DNA of 5,596 nt from assembly GCF_938040765.1 (NCBI RefSeq), contig NZ_CALIAA010000237.1:1-5596 (forward strand), written 5' to 3'. The stretch's first letter is position 1; the number at the start of each line of letters is the position of its first letter. The translations under genes were made by a program, and so were the position numbers. The notes under the pieces are model-generated. The model did no database searches, was not told the DNA's origin, and saw nothing but the letters and a program-made list of their open reading frames with translations. Below are positions 1 to 5,458 of this stretch, in pieces. This stretch comes from an uncultured Fretibacterium sp. (GTDB lineage Bacteria; Synergistota; Synergistia; Synergistales; Aminobacteriaceae).

Positions 1-49
1 GCGGGCCCCGCCTCCACTCGCTCGCCGATCGCCGCGCCCCTCATCCGCG

Positions 50-517
50 CTACGCCTCAGCGGACACGGCAACCTTTCTGTAGCCCTTCTCCTGGCTCTT
101 CTCCGTCATCTCGACGGTGAGGACCCCGTTCCTGAAGGAGGCCTTCGCGCTCTCCGGGTCCACCTCGACCGGGAAGGAGATCATGCGCTCGACCTTGCCG
201 TAGCTGCGCTCGGACCGGAAGTAGCTCTTGTCCTCGCCGCCCTCCTTCTTCTCGGCGCTCTTCTCGGCGGAGAGGGTCAGCTTGTCGGCGCAGACGTTCA
301 GCTCCACATCCTCGGGCCTGACCCCCGGCAGCTCGGCCTCGACGAAGAGCTTGCCGTCATGCCGGTAAAAGTCCACGTGTACGTTCAGGCCCGCGTCAAC
401 GTCAAGGAAGGGCAACGCCCCCATCCTCTCGGCAAGACCCTGCATCCCATGGAACAGAGAAACCGCCGGATCCGAAAACCTGTCGAAGACCACAGGGAAA
501 TACCTGCTTTTCATCAT
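50..517 (-). CDS. Hsp20/alpha-crystallin family small heat shock protein
   Basis: ATP-independent chaperone of the small heat shock protein family. Such proteins form cytosolic oligomers that hold unfolding proteins for later refolding by DnaK/ClpB. From the ATG at 517 the protein has 155 residues, a normal family length. The N-terminal arm is about residues 1-46, with phenylalanines (F7, F11, F14, F22). The alpha-crystallin domain is about 47-138. It opens at VHVDFYRHDGKLFVEAELPGV, with the conserved ELPGV at 62-66 and a charged Glu/Lys-rich loop around 85-97. It closes with the diagnostic GVLTVEM at 131-137. The short tail carries VAV at 149-151, a weak form of the I-x-I/V motif that contacts neighbouring subunits. 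The frame can be opened 12 nt upstream at a TTG (529), but that codon overlaps the GGAGGG ribosome-binding site. The tandem ATGs at 517 and 514 are therefore the likely starts. No terminator is visible in the 49 bases after the stop. Confidence 0.95.
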   Translation of the reverse strand: MMKSRYFPVVFDRFSDPAVSLFHGMQGLAERMGALPFLDVDAGLNVHVDFYRHDGKLFVEAELPGVRPEDVELNVCADKLTLSAEKSAEKKEGGEDKSYFRSERSYGKVERMISFPVEVDPESAKASFRNGVLTVEMTEKSQEKGYRKVAVSAEA

Positions 518-521
518 GTAT

Positions 522-527
522 CCCTCC
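522..527 (-). promoter_or_regulatory. Shine-Dalgarno GGAGGG of the Hsp20 gene
   Basis: Minus-strand GGAGGG ends 4 nt before the ATG at 517 and 7 nt before the second ATG at 514. It decides the start: a TTG at 529 lies partly inside this site and cannot use it. The site follows an A/T stretch (AAAAATTTT) that should leave it accessible unless it pairs with CCTCC further upstream in the leader. Confidence 0.8.
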
Positions 528-542
528 AAAATTTTTAGGTTC

Positions 543-559
543 GGCCCCCTGAGGAGGCC
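543..559 (-). other. Hairpin in the Hsp20 5' leader
   Basis: In the minus-strand transcript this reads GGCCUCC-UCA-GGGGGCC, a 7-bp stem (one G-U pair) with a 3-nt loop, ending 25 nt before the start codon. It overlaps a 12-bp perfect palindrome, AGGAGGCCTCCT, at 552-563. The CCUCC in its 5' arm (557-553) is also an exact complement of the GGAGG of the ribosome-binding site, so two alternative folds are possible. No T-run follows directly, so it is not a typical terminator. The structure is seen in sequence; any regulatory role is inferred. Confidence 0.45.
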
Positions 560-770
560 TCCTTGTTTCTGACCAATATGATACTACTGACCTTAATTAA
601 CCATATCGTCCATTTTCGTGATTGGCTGATGGTGGGTTTTGCGTAGGGCTCGAGCGTCCTCTCGCCCCCGCTCCGTTACGTTTGAGCACGCCCGCGCTCC
701 GCCGCGGCACTTGGGTGCGGGCTTCCCGGTCAGACCGATCCCCGAGCCCGAAGGGCTCCGCAGAGGGGAT

Positions 771-802
771 AAAAAAACGGCCCGGGACTCCCCCGGGCCG
801 TT
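771..802 (-). terminator. Intrinsic terminator of the symporter gene
   Basis: A perfect 11-bp inverted repeat (776-786 with 792-802, AACGGCCCGGG and its complement) encloses a 5-nt loop. In the minus-strand direction it runs straight into a seven-T tract (771-777). It begins 47 nt after the symporter stop codon. No T-tract follows on the plus-strand side, so it works in one direction and separates the symporter transcript from Hsp20. Confidence 0.93.
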
Positions 803-849
803 CGCGTTATCGCCGTAATAGATGTGGCCGCCGCAACGGGCGCTCCGCG

Positions 850-2085
850 TCAGCCCGCCAGGTTCTCGCCCTCGCTGGCCGCGACCACGGCGCAGACGGC
901 CGTATCGCCCGTGACGTTCAAAGAGGTGCGCGCCGCATCCAGAATGGCGTCGATCCCCGCCACCAGGCCGATGCCCTCGATGGGCAGCCCCACGCTGGTC
1001 AGCACCAGGGTCAGCATGATCAGCCCTCCGCCGGGAACGCCCGCCGTCCCGATGGAGCCCAGCGTCGCCGTCACGACGATCCCCACCTGCGCCTGCAGGT
1101 CCAGGGGAATGCCGAAGGCCTGTGCCACGAAGAGCGCGCAGACCCCCTGATAGAGCGCCGTGCCGTCCATGTTGATCGTGGCGCCGAGCGGCAGTACGAA
1201 GGAGCTGACCCCCTCGGAGACGCCCAGGTTGTCGCGCACGTTCGCGATGGTCACAGGCAGGGTTCCCGAGCTGGAGCGCGTAACGAACGCGGTGATGGCG
1301 GCCTCCCGGATCCCCTTGAAATACCACAGGGGCGAACGCCTGCAGAACGCGGAGATCATCCCCGAGTACACCACCGCGGCGTGGAGGGCGCACCCCAGGT
1401 ACACCGCTCCGATCACCTTGGCGAACGGGGCCAGGATCGCCAGCCCGTACTTGGCCGCCGTCGTCGCGATCAGGGCGAAGACGCCGTAGGGGGCCAGGCC
1501 CATAACCATGTGGGTCATGGCGTACATGACCTCGGCCACCGACTCGAAGAAGCCCGCGACGCGACGCCCCCTCTCCCCGGCGAAGATGCAGGCGACCCCG
1601 AAGAACAGGGCGAACACGATGATCTGAAGCATGTTGGCCTTGACCATCGCGTCCAGGGGATTGGACGGGAAGATGTCCAGGATGACGTCCGCCAGGGGCT
1701 TGGCCTCCTTGGCCGCGGCCGTCACGCCCTCGATGTTCATCCCCACGCCGGGCCGAATGAGGTTGCCCAGCGCCAGCCCGATCACGATCGCCACCGCCGT
1801 CGTGAGGAGGTAGAGCACCAGCGTCTTGGCCCCTATCCGCCCCAGCTTCCTCGGGTCCCCGACGGACGCGGAGCCCGCGACCAGGGAGGCGAACACCAGA
1901 GGGACGATGAGCATCTTCAGAAGCGTGAGGAATATCCTGCCGACCACGTCCAGCGCCGGCATCACGAAGTCCTTCAAAACCGGAGTCCCCGCAACCGACG
2001 GGCCGACCGCAAAGCCGAACACGATGCCCAGGACGAACCCGATGCCGATCTTCCAGAGCAGGGACATGCCTCTTCTGCCGCTCAC
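850..2085 (-). CDS. Dicarboxylate/amino acid:cation symporter (glutamate/aspartate type)
   Basis: Inner-membrane secondary transporter of the DAACS/SDF family (GltP, DctA, GltPh), which takes up acidic amino acids or C4-dicarboxylates with Na+ or H+. The 411 residues span the full family length with alternating hydrophobic segments. All core motifs are present: LTLLKMLIVPLVFASLV (53-69), TT at 95-96 in TM3, RSSSGTLP in hairpin HP1 (270-277), NMDGTA in TM7 (305-310), GTAGVPGGG in HP2 (346-354), and GIDAILDAARTSLNVTGD in TM8 (377-394). From memory of GltPh, D383, R386, T387 and N390 match its D394, R397, T398 and N401. N305, N390 and D394 match its sodium ligands. The Arg in TM8 favours aspartate/glutamate over neutral substrates, and Na+ coupling is likely; both are inference. 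The start is a GTG preceded by AAGGGGTGATC. An internal ATG at codon 7 has no usable ribosome-binding site. It appears monocistronic, with its own terminator. Confidence 0.96.
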   Translation of the reverse strand: MSGRRGMSLLWKIGIGFVLGIVFGFAVGPSVAGTPVLKDFVMPALDVVGRIFLTLLKMLIVPLVFASLVAGSASVGDPRKLGRIGAKTLVLYLLTTAVAIVIGLALGNLIRPGVGMNIEGVTAAAKEAKPLADVILDIFPSNPLDAMVKANMLQIIVFALFFGVACIFAGERGRRVAGFFESVAEVMYAMTHMVMGLAPYGVFALIATTAAKYGLAILAPFAKVIGAVYLGCALHAAVVYSGMISAFCRRSPLWYFKGIREAAITAFVTRSSSGTLPVTIANVRDNLGVSEGVSSFVLPLGATINMDGTALYQGVCALFVAQAFGIPLDLQAQVGIVVTATLGSIGTAGVPGGGLIMLTLVLTSVGLPIEGIGLVAGIDAILDAARTSLNVTGDTAVCAVVAASEGENLAG

Positions 2086-2214
2086 AACAGATCACCCCTT
2101 CGGTTCAAGATGGCCGGGACCTGCGCCCCATCGAGAGGGCCGCGGTCCAGCTGTCTTTATTGTACAGCAAATTCATCGTGCGACAGTGTAATAAAGGGGT
2201 GAGATTCGAAAGGG
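2086..2214 (-). promoter_or_regulatory. Symporter upstream region with inverted repeat
   Basis: This is 129 nt between the YigZ-family stop and the symporter start. Minus-strand TACAAT at 2164-2159 is a reasonable -10 box, but no good -35 was found. It lies within an inverted repeat GCTGT-N9-ACAGC (2150-2154 and 2164-2168), which would suit an operator overlapping the promoter. No terminator is visible for the YigZ gene, so read-through into the symporter cannot be excluded. Confidence 0.3.
2090..2100 (-). promoter_or_regulatory. Shine-Dalgarno supporting the GTG start of the symporter
   Basis: Minus-strand AAGGGGTGATC resembles the extended anti-16S consensus AAGGAGGTGATC with one A missing. 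GGGG ends 9 nt before the GTG at 2085. It supports GTG rather than the ATG six codons later, which is preceded only by AGAGG one base away. Confidence 0.65.
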
Positions 2215-2856
2215 TCAGGCGGACCAGGCATCGAGCGTGCCCCGTGCCCTAAGCTCCTCCAGCGCCGCGAACAGCGCCTCCGAGCGGGACAGGGGGACGG
2301 AGGCCCGCACGCAGGCGTCCGTTCCGTAGGTCCACTCCGGGGCATCCCCGGCATCGTGTTCCTCCAGAAGGCGCGTCACTGCGCCGATGGAGGCATAGGG
2401 AAGCTGAACCTCGACGGGCCGGGCCACCCTCCGCTCCACGCGCTCCGCCGCGGCCAGGACCCGCTCTGCGGCCAGGCTGTAGGCCTCGATCAGGCCGCGC
2501 ACCCCCAGCTTGACGCCCCCGAAATAGCGCGTCACCACCACCATGACGTTGACCATGCCGCTCCTTCGGACCGCGCCGAGGATCGGCCGGCCGGCCGTCC
2601 CCGAGGGCTCCCCGTCGTCGGAGCAGTATTCCGTCGTGGGATGCGGCCCCAGGAGGTAGGCCCAGCAGTTGTGCGTCGCGTCCCGGTGAGCCGCGTGTAT
2701 ATCGTTCAGAAAGCCGCGGCACCCCGCCTCGTCCCGGCAGGGCGCCAGACAGGCGATGAAGCGCGACCGCCTGATCCGCTCCTCGATCCTCCCGTCGACT
2801 CCGACAGGGCCCGACGGCTCAAAGTAAGCGTCCGGCCCCCGCCCGGCTTCACCCAT
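2215..2856 (-). CDS. yigZ: YigZ/IMPACT (UPF0029) family protein
   Basis: Cytosolic member of the conserved YigZ (E. coli) / YvyE (B. subtilis) family, the bacterial relatives of eukaryotic IMPACT. The bacterial function is not settled; ribosome- or translation-related roles are suspected from the eukaryotic relative. The 213 residues match the usual length. The N-terminal IMPACT domain covers about 10-130: RSRFIA at 30-35, ATHNCWAYLLG at 60-70, SDDGEPSGTAGRPI at 79-92, and the signature VVVTRYFGGVKLGVRGLIEAY at 106-126. The smaller C-terminal ferredoxin-like domain (DUF1949 type) is about 146-205. The ATG at 2856 is the first possible start, because an in-frame TAG lies six bases upstream. 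The only purine-rich ribosome-binding sequence, AGGAG, abuts this ATG with no spacer, so initiation may depend on coupling to the upstream HIT gene, whose stop ends 21 nt away. These two genes form a clear operon. Confidence 0.95.
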   Translation of the reverse strand: MGEAGRGPDAYFEPSGPVGVDGRIEERIRRSRFIACLAPCRDEAGCRGFLNDIHAAHRDATHNCWAYLLGPHPTTEYCSDDGEPSGTAGRPILGAVRRSGMVNVMVVVTRYFGGVKLGVRGLIEAYSLAAERVLAAAERVERRVARPVEVQLPYASIGAVTRLLEEHDAGDAPEWTYGTDACVRASVPLSRSEALFAALEELRARGTLDAWSA

Positions 2857-2877
2857 CTCCTAGGACCACGCCCCGGC

Positions 2878-3360
2878 TCAGACCGAGTCCCAGTCGGCGG
2901 CGAGCTCGCGGTAGGTGGCCTCCAGGGACTCGGGGACCACGCGGGTGTCCGCCAGGACGGGCATGAAGTTGTTGTCCCCGTTCCAGCGCGGCACGATGTG
3001 ACGGTGCAGGTGCCCCTCCACCCCGGCCCCGGCCGGATGCCCCAGATTGATGCCGATATTGAAGCCGTCCGGCCCCATCTTGCGCTTGAGCAGCGCCACC
3101 GCGTGCGCCGTGAGCCGGTGCATGTCCGCGGCCTCCGCCTCCGTCAGGGACTCGTAGACGTTGGTGTGCCGGTAGGGCACCACCATCATGTGGCCGGGAT
3201 TGTAGGGATAGAGGTTCAGGATGACGAAGCAGGACTCCCCGCGGTGCAGGATGTAGCGCTCCGCGTCGCGGCGCTCCGCGGGGAAGTCGCAGAAGATGCA
3301 GCCCTCGTGCTTCGGGGCCGCGATGTAGGCCATGCGCCAGGTGGCGAAGATATGCTCCAT
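2878..3360 (-). CDS. HIT family protein, Ap4A phosphorylase-like
   Basis: Cytosolic histidine-triad nucleotide hydrolase/transferase of 160 residues. The triad HLHRHIV is at 117-123, and the middle His (H119) is the expected nucleophile. Other conserved blocks are ILNLYPYNPGHMMVVPYR at 47-64, the nucleotide-binding strand GFNIGINLG at 99-107, and the post-triad VPRWNGDNNFMPVL at 123-136. From memory, these blocks and the N-terminal WRMAYI closely follow mycobacterial Rv2613c, an Ap4A phosphorylase that converts Ap4A and phosphate to ATP and ADP. That makes diadenosine polyphosphate turnover the best guess, though general HIT hydrolase activity is possible. A CIFC pair at 21-24 resembles the Cys pair of zinc-binding HIT/GalT relatives. 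The ATG at 3360 has AAGGGGAG with a 7-nt spacer. The gene heads the operon with the YigZ-family gene and is preceded by a TATAAT at 3454-3449. Confidence 0.93.
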   Translation of the reverse strand: MEHIFATWRMAYIAAPKHEGCIFCDFPAERRDAERYILHRGESCFVILNLYPYNPGHMMVVPYRHTNVYESLTEAEAADMHRLTAHAVALLKRKMGPDGFNIGINLGHPAGAGVEGHLHRHIVPRWNGDNNFMPVLADTRVVPESLEATYRELAADWDSV

Positions 3361-3367
3361 GAGGCCG

Positions 3368-3375
3368 CTCCCCTT
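3368..3375 (-). promoter_or_regulatory. Shine-Dalgarno AAGGGGAG of the HIT gene
   Basis: Minus-strand AAGGGGAG lies 7 nt before the ATG at 3360 and fixes this start. An ATG at 3400 on the same strand is out of frame with the HIT protein and has no comparable site. Confidence 0.7.
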
Positions 3376-3414
3376 TTCTCGAAATTTTCGTGAACTTCAT
3401 CGAGGCGGGCCCCC

Positions 3415-3434
3415 GGAGGGGAAAACGCCCCTCC
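3415..3434 (-). other. Hairpin in the HIT gene leader
   Basis: Perfect 7-bp GC-rich stem (3415-3421 with 3428-3434) around a 6-nt loop. In the minus-strand RNA it reads GGAGGGG-CGUUUU-CCCCUCC. It lies between the proposed -10 box and the ribosome-binding site, and 37 nt after the stop of the HD gene. The only T-run is in the loop, so it is not a standard terminator. It could slow read-through from the HD gene or stabilise the HIT mRNA 5' end; both are inference. Confidence 0.4.
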
Positions 3435-3448
3435 CAAGCCCTTCGTCC

Positions 3449-3454
3449 ATTATA
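3449..3454 (-). promoter_or_regulatory. -10 box of the HIT-YigZ operon promoter
   Basis: A perfect minus-strand TATAAT stands in very GC-rich surroundings in the gap between the HD and HIT genes. It implies a transcript start near 3442 and a leader of about 80 nt. The -35 region would overlap the end of the HD gene and shows no good TTGACA match, so the promoter may be weak or need an activator. Confidence 0.55.
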
Positions 3455-3470
3455 TCGCGACCCCGCCGCC

Positions 3471-4223
3471 TCAGGAGTCCGCGGCCCCGGCCAGCCGCTC
3501 CAGGACCCTCTGCACGCGCGCGTCGCCGCGGGGAAAGCGTCCGCGGATGTCGTCCAGGATGCCGCTTCTCCTCAGGATGGCCCGAGAGGGCGCGTAGTTG
3601 AGGTCGAGCGTCCAGGTCATCTGGATCAGCAGGTAGTCCAGCATGGACGCGGCGTTCGCGTACGAGCCCCTGCCGGTGCGCTCCACCTCGTCGAGCAGGG
3701 TCTCCGAGAGCGGCAGGCCCAGCCTGTGGCTGGGCAGCAGCTCCGCCTCCCGCCCCTCCCTCATGCAGCGCTGAACCAGCCGGAACACGTCCAGCTTGTC
3801 GGCATCCCTCACCAGGCGGCAGAACGGCAGGACCCCTTCGCCGAGCTCCTCCGGCAGCTCCCGTTTGTTGTGCAGCCGGACGGACTCCAGGATGGCCTCC
3901 CGCGCCCCGTCGTCCGCGAGCTCCCGGGGAAGCTCCGCGGCCAGGACCGCATACCCCCGGTCGCCGTGGTCGATGGACTTTCCGTCCTGATAGGTGCGGA
4001 AGTCCCGGTATTGGCTGAACCGCCCCGTGTCGTGCAGCAGGCAGGCGGCGACTCCGGTCTCCGCCTGCGCGGCGCCCCAGCCCAGGTCCCGGACCAGCGC
4101 CTCCCCCACTCGCATCACGTCGCGGCTGTGGACGTATTTCATCTCCAACATGGGCTCCGTCAGATCGAAGCCCCGCGCGTACGACTCGAACCAGCCTCGT
4201 ACACCCTCCAGATTCACAACCAT
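3471..4223 (-). CDS. HD-domain phosphohydrolase
   Basis: Predicted cytosolic metal-dependent phosphohydrolase of the HD superfamily, 250 residues. The metal-ligand series is complete and correctly ordered: H32 (KYVHSRDV), H64-D65 (LLHDTGRFSQY), H86 (SIDHGDRGY), H118 (RLHNKRELP) and D142 (RDADKLD). The domain runs from about 25 to 150. The C-terminal part (about 165-230) is mostly helical and matches nothing I can name. Family members act on nucleotides or phosphomonoesters; the substrate here is unknown, and no sensor or RelA/SpoT-type partner domain is fused. The ATG at 4223 has ACGGGG 7 nt upstream. A GTG two codons later is an alternative. The gene is divergent from the propeller gene, and its stop lies 110 nt before the HIT start. 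No T-tract terminator follows, so its transcript may continue into the HIT-YigZ operon. Confidence 0.92.
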   Translation of the reverse strand: MVVNLEGVRGWFESYARGFDLTEPMLEMKYVHSRDVMRVGEALVRDLGWGAAQAETGVAACLLHDTGRFSQYRDFRTYQDGKSIDHGDRGYAVLAAELPRELADDGAREAILESVRLHNKRELPEELGEGVLPFCRLVRDADKLDVFRLVQRCMREGREAELLPSHRLGLPLSETLLDEVERTGRGSYANAASMLDYLLIQMTWTLDLNYAPSRAILRRSGILDDIRGRFPRGDARVQRVLERLAGAADS

Positions 4224-4389
4224 GAAAAGACCCCGTTCTCCCGTGTCGCGGCGGAATATTTTCAGTAACTATAACATGGCCCGCCCCCTTGAAACTGCTT
4301 ATAATATTGAAGCAACGACGCTGCCCGGTCCGGATTTCCCGGGCCCGAAGCGCCGCCGTTACGATCGATCAATATATGGGAGGTTATCG
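4224..4389. promoter_or_regulatory. Divergent promoter region between HD and propeller genes
   Basis: These 166 nt serve both neighbours. On the plus strand a perfect TATAAT at 4300-4305 is a good -10 box for the propeller gene and implies a leader of about 78 nt. No strong -35 lies 17 nt before it. TTGAAA at 4289-4294 is too close to be its partner. On the minus strand TATAGT at 4273-4268 is a possible -10 box for the HD gene, also without a clear -35. The propeller leader holds a 6-bp stem, GCCCGG (4323-4328) with CCGGGC (4339-4344), and two copies of ATCGAT (4364-4369 and 4386-4391), which could pair around the ribosome-binding site. Confidence 0.45.
4378..4383 (+). promoter_or_regulatory. 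Shine-Dalgarno GGGAGG of the propeller gene
   Basis: GGGAGG ends 6 nt before the ATG at 4390 and 9 nt before the tandem ATG at 4393. It sets the start just ahead of a signal peptide and rules out the long in-frame extension upstream, which would cross the divergent promoter and the start of the HD gene. Confidence 0.85.
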
Positions 4390-5448
4390 ATGATGAGACG
4401 CGTTCTTTCTGTAATGCTGCTTTCGCTTCTTGCATGTGCGGCCCCGTTCTTCGGGGACGCGGCCTGGGCCTGGAGCGGCAGGCTCGCCTGGACCTTCAGG
4501 GCCGAGGCGCCGCTGACCAGCTCCGTGGCGGTGGCGGGCGGCCTTGTGCTCGCGGGGGACAGCGTGGGCAATCTGTACGCCGTCCACAGCGCCTCAGGGC
4601 AGGCCGCCTGGATCTATAACGGGACGAATTCGATCGTCGGCCGTCCGACGGTCGCGGGCAACAAGGTGATCTTCGCCCAGGCGGACGGGACGATAACGTG
4701 CCTGTCCCTGAAGAACGGCGACGTCGCCTGGCAGTACGTTCCCCCGGAGGAGAGCTATGCCGCCGAGACGGTGGTCGACGGCGCGGCGGTCGGGGACGGC
4801 AAGGTGTTCTTCGTGAAGGGGGACGGCAAGCTCTACGCCATCTCGGCGGTCAACGGCAGGGCCCTTTGGACCTATAACTCCGAGCTGGAGCTGCGCAGCG
4901 CCCCAGCCTTCGCCTCCGGGCTCGTCCTGCTGGGCGAGCAGAGGGGCGTCTTCAGCGCCATCAGCCCCGCGAACGGCAAGCGCCTGTGGGGCGGCGGCGC
5001 GGGCGGCGCGATCAACACCCCGGCTACCGACGGCGCCAACGTCTACTTCTCCAGCTGGGACGGCTCCGTCCAGAGCGTCCGGATCAAGGGCGTGGTCCCG
5101 CAGTGGAAGTCGGACGTCGGCGACCCCATCACGACGGCCCCCTTCATCGGCGGCGGCAAGGTCTTCGTGGGGACGGCGAACGGAAAGGTCGCCGCGCTCG
5201 ACTCCAGGAGCGGCTCGGTGCTGTGGACCTTCGACACCCAGGGGGGCAACATGGCGGCCCAGCCCGTCTTCGCCGAGGGGCTCGTCTTCGCCGGCGGCGG
5301 ACAGGGGACGCTCTTCGTCCTCGACGCCGCTTCGGGCACGGAGCGCTTCACCTTCTCGGCCGGGGCCGGCATCAACAGCTCGCCCGCCTTCGCGGGGGGC
5401 GTGCTTTACCTGGCCAGCGCGGACGGGAACCTCTACGCCATCAGGTAG
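4390..5448 (+). CDS. Exported PQQ/BamB-like beta-propeller repeat protein
   Basis: A 352-residue extracytoplasmic protein made almost entirely of PQQ-type (YVTN/BamB-like) propeller repeats. The N-terminus MMRRVLSVMLLSLLAC... is a signal peptide: two Arg, then a hydrophobic core at about 5-21. Two cleavage readings exist: AWA before W28 (signal peptidase I), or a loose lipobox LLA-C16 (lipoprotein). Repeats follow the pattern VVFxxxxDGxLYAxxxxxGxxxWxF. They lie at about 46-77, 85-117, 134-163, 171-202, 212-242, 250-282 and 291-323. A C-terminal half-repeat (331-352, LYLASADGNLYAIR) can close with RLAWTFR at 31-37, giving an eight-bladed ring. No enzyme domain or cytochrome motif is present, so a scaffold or binding role in the envelope (as in BamB) is likelier than a quinoprotein dehydrogenase. 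BamB itself is not established, because no outer-membrane assembly genes are adjacent. A strong hairpin follows the stop by 10 nt. Confidence 0.9.
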   Translation: MMRRVLSVMLLSLLACAAPFFGDAAWAWSGRLAWTFRAEAPLTSSVAVAGGLVLAGDSVGNLYAVHSASGQAAWIYNGTNSIVGRPTVAGNKVIFAQADGTITCLSLKNGDVAWQYVPPEESYAAETVVDGAAVGDGKVFFVKGDGKLYAISAVNGRALWTYNSELELRSAPAFASGLVLLGEQRGVFSAISPANGKRLWGGGAGGAINTPATDGANVYFSSWDGSVQSVRIKGVVPQWKSDVGDPITTAPFIGGGKVFVGTANGKVAALDSRSGSVLWTFDTQGGNMAAQPVFAEGLVFAGGGQGTLFVLDAASGTERFTFSAGAGINSSPAFAGGVLYLASADGNLYAIR

Positions 5449-5458
5449 CGCACAGCGT

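Larger units (their letters stand above)
518..770. promoter_or_regulatory. Intergenic region expected to hold the Hsp20 promoter
   Basis: This is 253 nt without a credible gene, between Hsp20 and the terminator of the symporter. The part at about 570-625 is markedly A/T-rich for this genome (it contains TTAATTAA at 593-600) and is the likely promoter region. I could not place a convincing -35/-10 pair: TATCAT on the minus strand at 583-578 is a possible -10 box, but no good -35 sits 16-18 nt upstream. CTGACC occurs twice, at 569-574 and 587-592, 18 nt apart. No CIRCE element (TTAGCACTC-N9-GAGTGCTAA) is present. The GC-rich part at 640-770 holds only a small hairpin at 744-758 (GAGCCC-GAA-GGGCTC). 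Confidence 0.4.

Noticed and set aside
744..758. GAGCCC-GAA-GGGCTC hairpin as a second terminator
   Set aside because: It has a 6-bp stem with no T-tract on either side and lies beyond an already strong terminator.
593..2202. Long open frames of 500 and 526 codons on the minus and plus strands over the symporter gene
   Set aside because: Their translations are Arg/Gly/Asp/His-rich with no recognisable domain. They overlap the whole of a transporter with intact family motifs. Such frames are expected in GC-rich genes where stop codons are rare.
2849..3437. Other minus-strand frames over the HIT gene, including an ATG at 3400
   Set aside because: They are out of frame with the HIT triad and have low-complexity Arg/Gly/Ala-rich translations. 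The HIT frame has the better ribosome-binding site.
2356..4268. Plus-strand open frames (2356-3393 and 3390-4268) opposite the YigZ, HIT and HD genes
   Set aside because: They are antisense to three genes with clear conserved motifs and have biased compositions rich in Arg, Pro, Val, Gln and His. Neither has a domain I recognise.
4289..4305. TTGAAA and TATAAT read as a -35/-10 pair
   Set aside because: The two hexamers are only 5 nt apart instead of 16-18, so TTGAAA cannot be the partner of this -10 box.
3994..4389. Upstream in-frame extension of the propeller gene to an ATG at 3994
   Set aside because: It would cross the divergent promoter region and the start of the HD gene and would bury the signal peptide. 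The GGGAGG before 4390 gives a far better start.
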